Part shown: in pieces, positions 6,317 through 7,859 of the stretch | Numbering within the stretch: the stretch's first letter is position 1 | Layout of the letters: every line of letters begins with the position of its first letter | Notes under the pieces: model-generated | Database searches by the model: none | Told to the model about the DNA's origin: nothing | Seen by the model: only the letters and a program-made list of their open reading frames with translations | Assembly (NCBI GenBank): GCA_017543725.1 | Contig: JAFYFO010000346.1 | Location: 1-7,859, forward strand | DNA length: 7,859 bases | From: Eubacterium sp. | GTDB lineage: Bacteria > Bacillota > Clostridia > Oscillospirales > Acutalibacteraceae | Direction: 5' to 3' | Translations under genes and position numbers: made by a program

Positions 6317-7813
6317 TTATGATTTAACTAATTTATTATCGCTTTTTTCCTTTGAGAACTGCGATATTTTATATTTTTTCTTAACTGCCGATATATTCGA
6401 TTTAACCTTGCCTGCCGCAAGTCTTGCAACAAGTTTGGTAGCGTCGGAATTATACTTGAAGCGCATATGCTGAACATCTTTAAGGAACCAGGTGTTATCG
6501 GGAAGCGCGCAGGTTTTTGCATTGATAATTTTATCTTTTGAAACATATTTGCCCTTTGCGTTTTTGCCTGATAATTTCTTGCCGTATTTAGCGGTTGTTG
6601 CGCCTGCAGAGGCATATTTCGTATCAATCAGAACATCGGTTTGATTATACGCCTTTGAGGTTACGGGAATACCCATTGTTCCGTAGGAAGCAAGAATTGC
6701 AACGGAAGCGCCGTGTTTCTTAACCTTTTTAAGATTGTTCTTAACTCTGCCCTGAACACTGTGATATGCCTTGATTTTCTTATATAATCCGCTCTTTTTA
6801 TCAAGGAAGCCGATTTTGCTCATTTCCTTAACGGCTTTATCAAAACTATCGTTCGGAATACATTCCCAAAGAGAAGGAATATTGCCAATCCAGGGTTTAA
6901 TCACCTTATTGAAGAGTTTTTTAACATTCTTTTCATCCTTGAGGAATTCATTGAGATAATCAACTGCATAGCCAATGCGAACATCACCAAGCGCATAAAT
7001 CATACGGAAAAGCGCAGGATTCGAGCCGTTCTGGAAAGAAGTTTCCATACTCTTGAGATATTTGATAATGCTCTTCTTGCTGAACTTGATATCCATAGCG
7101 TACGCTCTTGCAACATCAACGCCCATTATTGCGGGGTTAACGAAAACATAGCGCTTAACATCATTTTTGAAGCCGTTTGCATCAATAAACGCAGAAAGAA
7201 CTGCGCCGCCGAGAGAACAGCCGACAAGGGAAACCTTGCTGCACTTTCTCTTTTTCTTAATATTCTTTATGAAAGTATTAAGGTCTTTTGCGGTTTTGCA
7301 GATGTCCTGACGCCAATCATAATTGAAAACATAAACATTCTTAGCGCCGACTTCTTTAACAAGTTGCCTTGCAATCGCGCTTTCGGCAACCTCGGCATTC
7401 TGATAATAATCCTTATGCTTTGAAAGAGGCTCTTCCCAGTAGTTTGCAACGCCCTGCCCCTTCTTAACATTGCCGTTTTTATCGCAGTTGAGTTGGGAGT
7501 CCTTAATAAGCCCTGCAAGAGCGTTTATGAGTTTATCCTCATCAACATCCCTTTCAGGTTCAATCATTTTAAGAACTTCGCAAACAAGGTCGTTATTTCC
7601 GAGAATCGCGCTGACAAGATTATCGCCGAGCCCGAGATTTGCAATTTCTTTTTGTTCATCTGTTCCGACATTTTCATAAACAGGGTTTGCGCCCAAACCG
7701 TGAACAAGAATAACGGGAGTTACATTTTCTTTTGCAAATGCAACAGAGGCGCTTGTGAACGCCATTAATGCCGCAAAGGAAAGGCAAAGAAAGTTTTTAA
7801 GTATTCGTTTCAT
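6317..7813 (-). CDS. Secreted LCAT-like alpha/beta hydrolase (putative lipase/acyltransferase)
   Basis: A 498-residue precursor. The signal peptide is clear: basic KRILK at 2-6, a hydrophobic core at about 8-24 and a likely AFA|KE cleavage after residue 27. There is no lipobox, so release or loose wall association is expected. The mature part opens with VILVHGLG (34-41), the oxyanion-hole strand. NYDWR at 164-168 and the nucleophile elbow G198-C-S-L-G202 with S200 match the lecithin:cholesterol acyltransferase-like hydrolases, as does ASYGTMGIPVT at 375-385. H449 is the best catalytic histidine candidate and D393 or D397 the acid; these two are inferred. The family hydrolyses or transfers acyl esters; the substrate is unknown. 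The C-terminal 160 residues are unusually lysine-rich with no domain I recognise, perhaps for binding anionic surfaces. GGAGG at 7825-7821 lies 7 bases before the ATG. The gene converges on MATE, separated by the repeat element. Confidence 0.87.
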   Translation of the reverse strand: MKRILKNFLCLSFAALMAFTSASVAFAKENVTPVILVHGLGANPVYENVGTDEQKEIANLGLGDNLVSAILGNNDLVCEVLKMIEPERDVDEDKLINALAGLIKDSQLNCDKNGNVKKGQGVANYWEEPLSKHKDYYQNAEVAESAIARQLVKEVGAKNVYVFNYDWRQDICKTAKDLNTFIKNIKKKRKCSKVSLVGCSLGGAVLSAFIDANGFKNDVKRYVFVNPAIMGVDVARAYAMDIKFSKKSIIKYLKSMETSFQNGSNPALFRMIYALGDVRIGYAVDYLNEFLKDEKNVKKLFNKVIKPWIGNIPSLWECIPNDSFDKAVKEMSKIGFLDKKSGLYKKIKAYHSVQGRVKNNLKKVKKHGASVAILASYGTMGIPVTSKAYNQTDVLIDTKYASAGATTAKYGKKLSGKNAKGKYVSKDKIINAKTCALPDNTWFLKDVQHMRFKYNSDATKLVARLAAGKVKSNISAVKKKYKISQFSKEKSDNKLVKS

Positions 7814-7859
7814 TTTTATTCCTCCGAGGTTAATTACGAATTACAATCGGGTGCGGGTG
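7814..7859 (-). promoter_or_regulatory. 5' leader and RBS of the LCAT-like hydrolase gene
   Basis: Only 46 bases upstream of the start are in the window. They contain a strong RBS (GGAGG, 7825-7821, 7-base spacing). I see no complete -35/-10 pair, so the promoter or an upstream operon partner lies beyond the right edge. Confidence 0.7.

Noticed and set aside
1..7859. A novel multi-gene system linking efflux, sugar enzymes, oxidoreductase and hydrolase
   Set aside because: The genes lie in separate transcription units with their own promoters or terminators and different orientations. No shared signal joins them, and there is no CRISPR array, toxin-antitoxin pair, phage or defence gene.

Overview
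The window looks like chromosomal DNA from an anaerobic, moderately low-GC Firmicute, most likely a gut-type clostridium (Oscillospiraceae/Lachnospiraceae-like). The evidence is strong GGAGG-type ribosome binding sites, consensus sigma-A promoters with 17-base spacers, AT-rich intergenic DNA, a cysteine-rich flavin/iron-sulfur oxidoreductase typical of strict anaerobes, and protein sequences of clostridial style. The taxonomic call is inference; no marker gene fixes it.

Layout, left to right. (1) Positions 1-2228, minus strand: a large multidomain iron-sulfur/FAD oxidoreductase with a GltD-like C-terminal half, cut by the left edge of the window. It has its own promoter (2261-2289) and a strong RBS. 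(2) Positions 2348-2505: a plus-strand single-gene unit for tRNA-Arg(CCG), with a perfect-spacing promoter, encoded CCA and a terminator that also faces the next operon. (3) Positions 2521-4573, minus strand: a two-gene, translationally coupled operon of a sugar-phosphate-isomerase-like TIM barrel and a Gfo/Idh/MocA dehydrogenase, a pairing seen in sugar, inositol or uronate metabolism. (4) Positions 4592-6022, plus strand: a MATE-family multidrug/cation efflux protein. It is divergent from the sugar operon, and the two predicted promoters overlap so closely that their -10 boxes share bases. (5) Positions 6022-6296: a noncoding element of about 275 bp with 27-base terminal inverted repeats, flanked by TTTA direct repeats. 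It looks like a MITE inserted exactly at the end of the MATE gene and carries a strong 16-bp hairpin. (6) Positions 6317-7813, minus strand: a secreted LCAT-like alpha/beta hydrolase (lipase/acyltransferase type), with its RBS inside the window and its promoter probably beyond the right edge.

Most of the window is ordinary metabolic and transport gene content, and I see no defence system, phage, CRISPR or biosynthetic cluster. The most interesting item is the MITE-like element. Its ends pair fully only as a plus-strand RNA (two G-U wobbles). It supplies the stop codon now used by the MATE gene. Removing it together with one TTTA copy restores a slightly longer MATE frame that would have overlapped the converging hydrolase gene.
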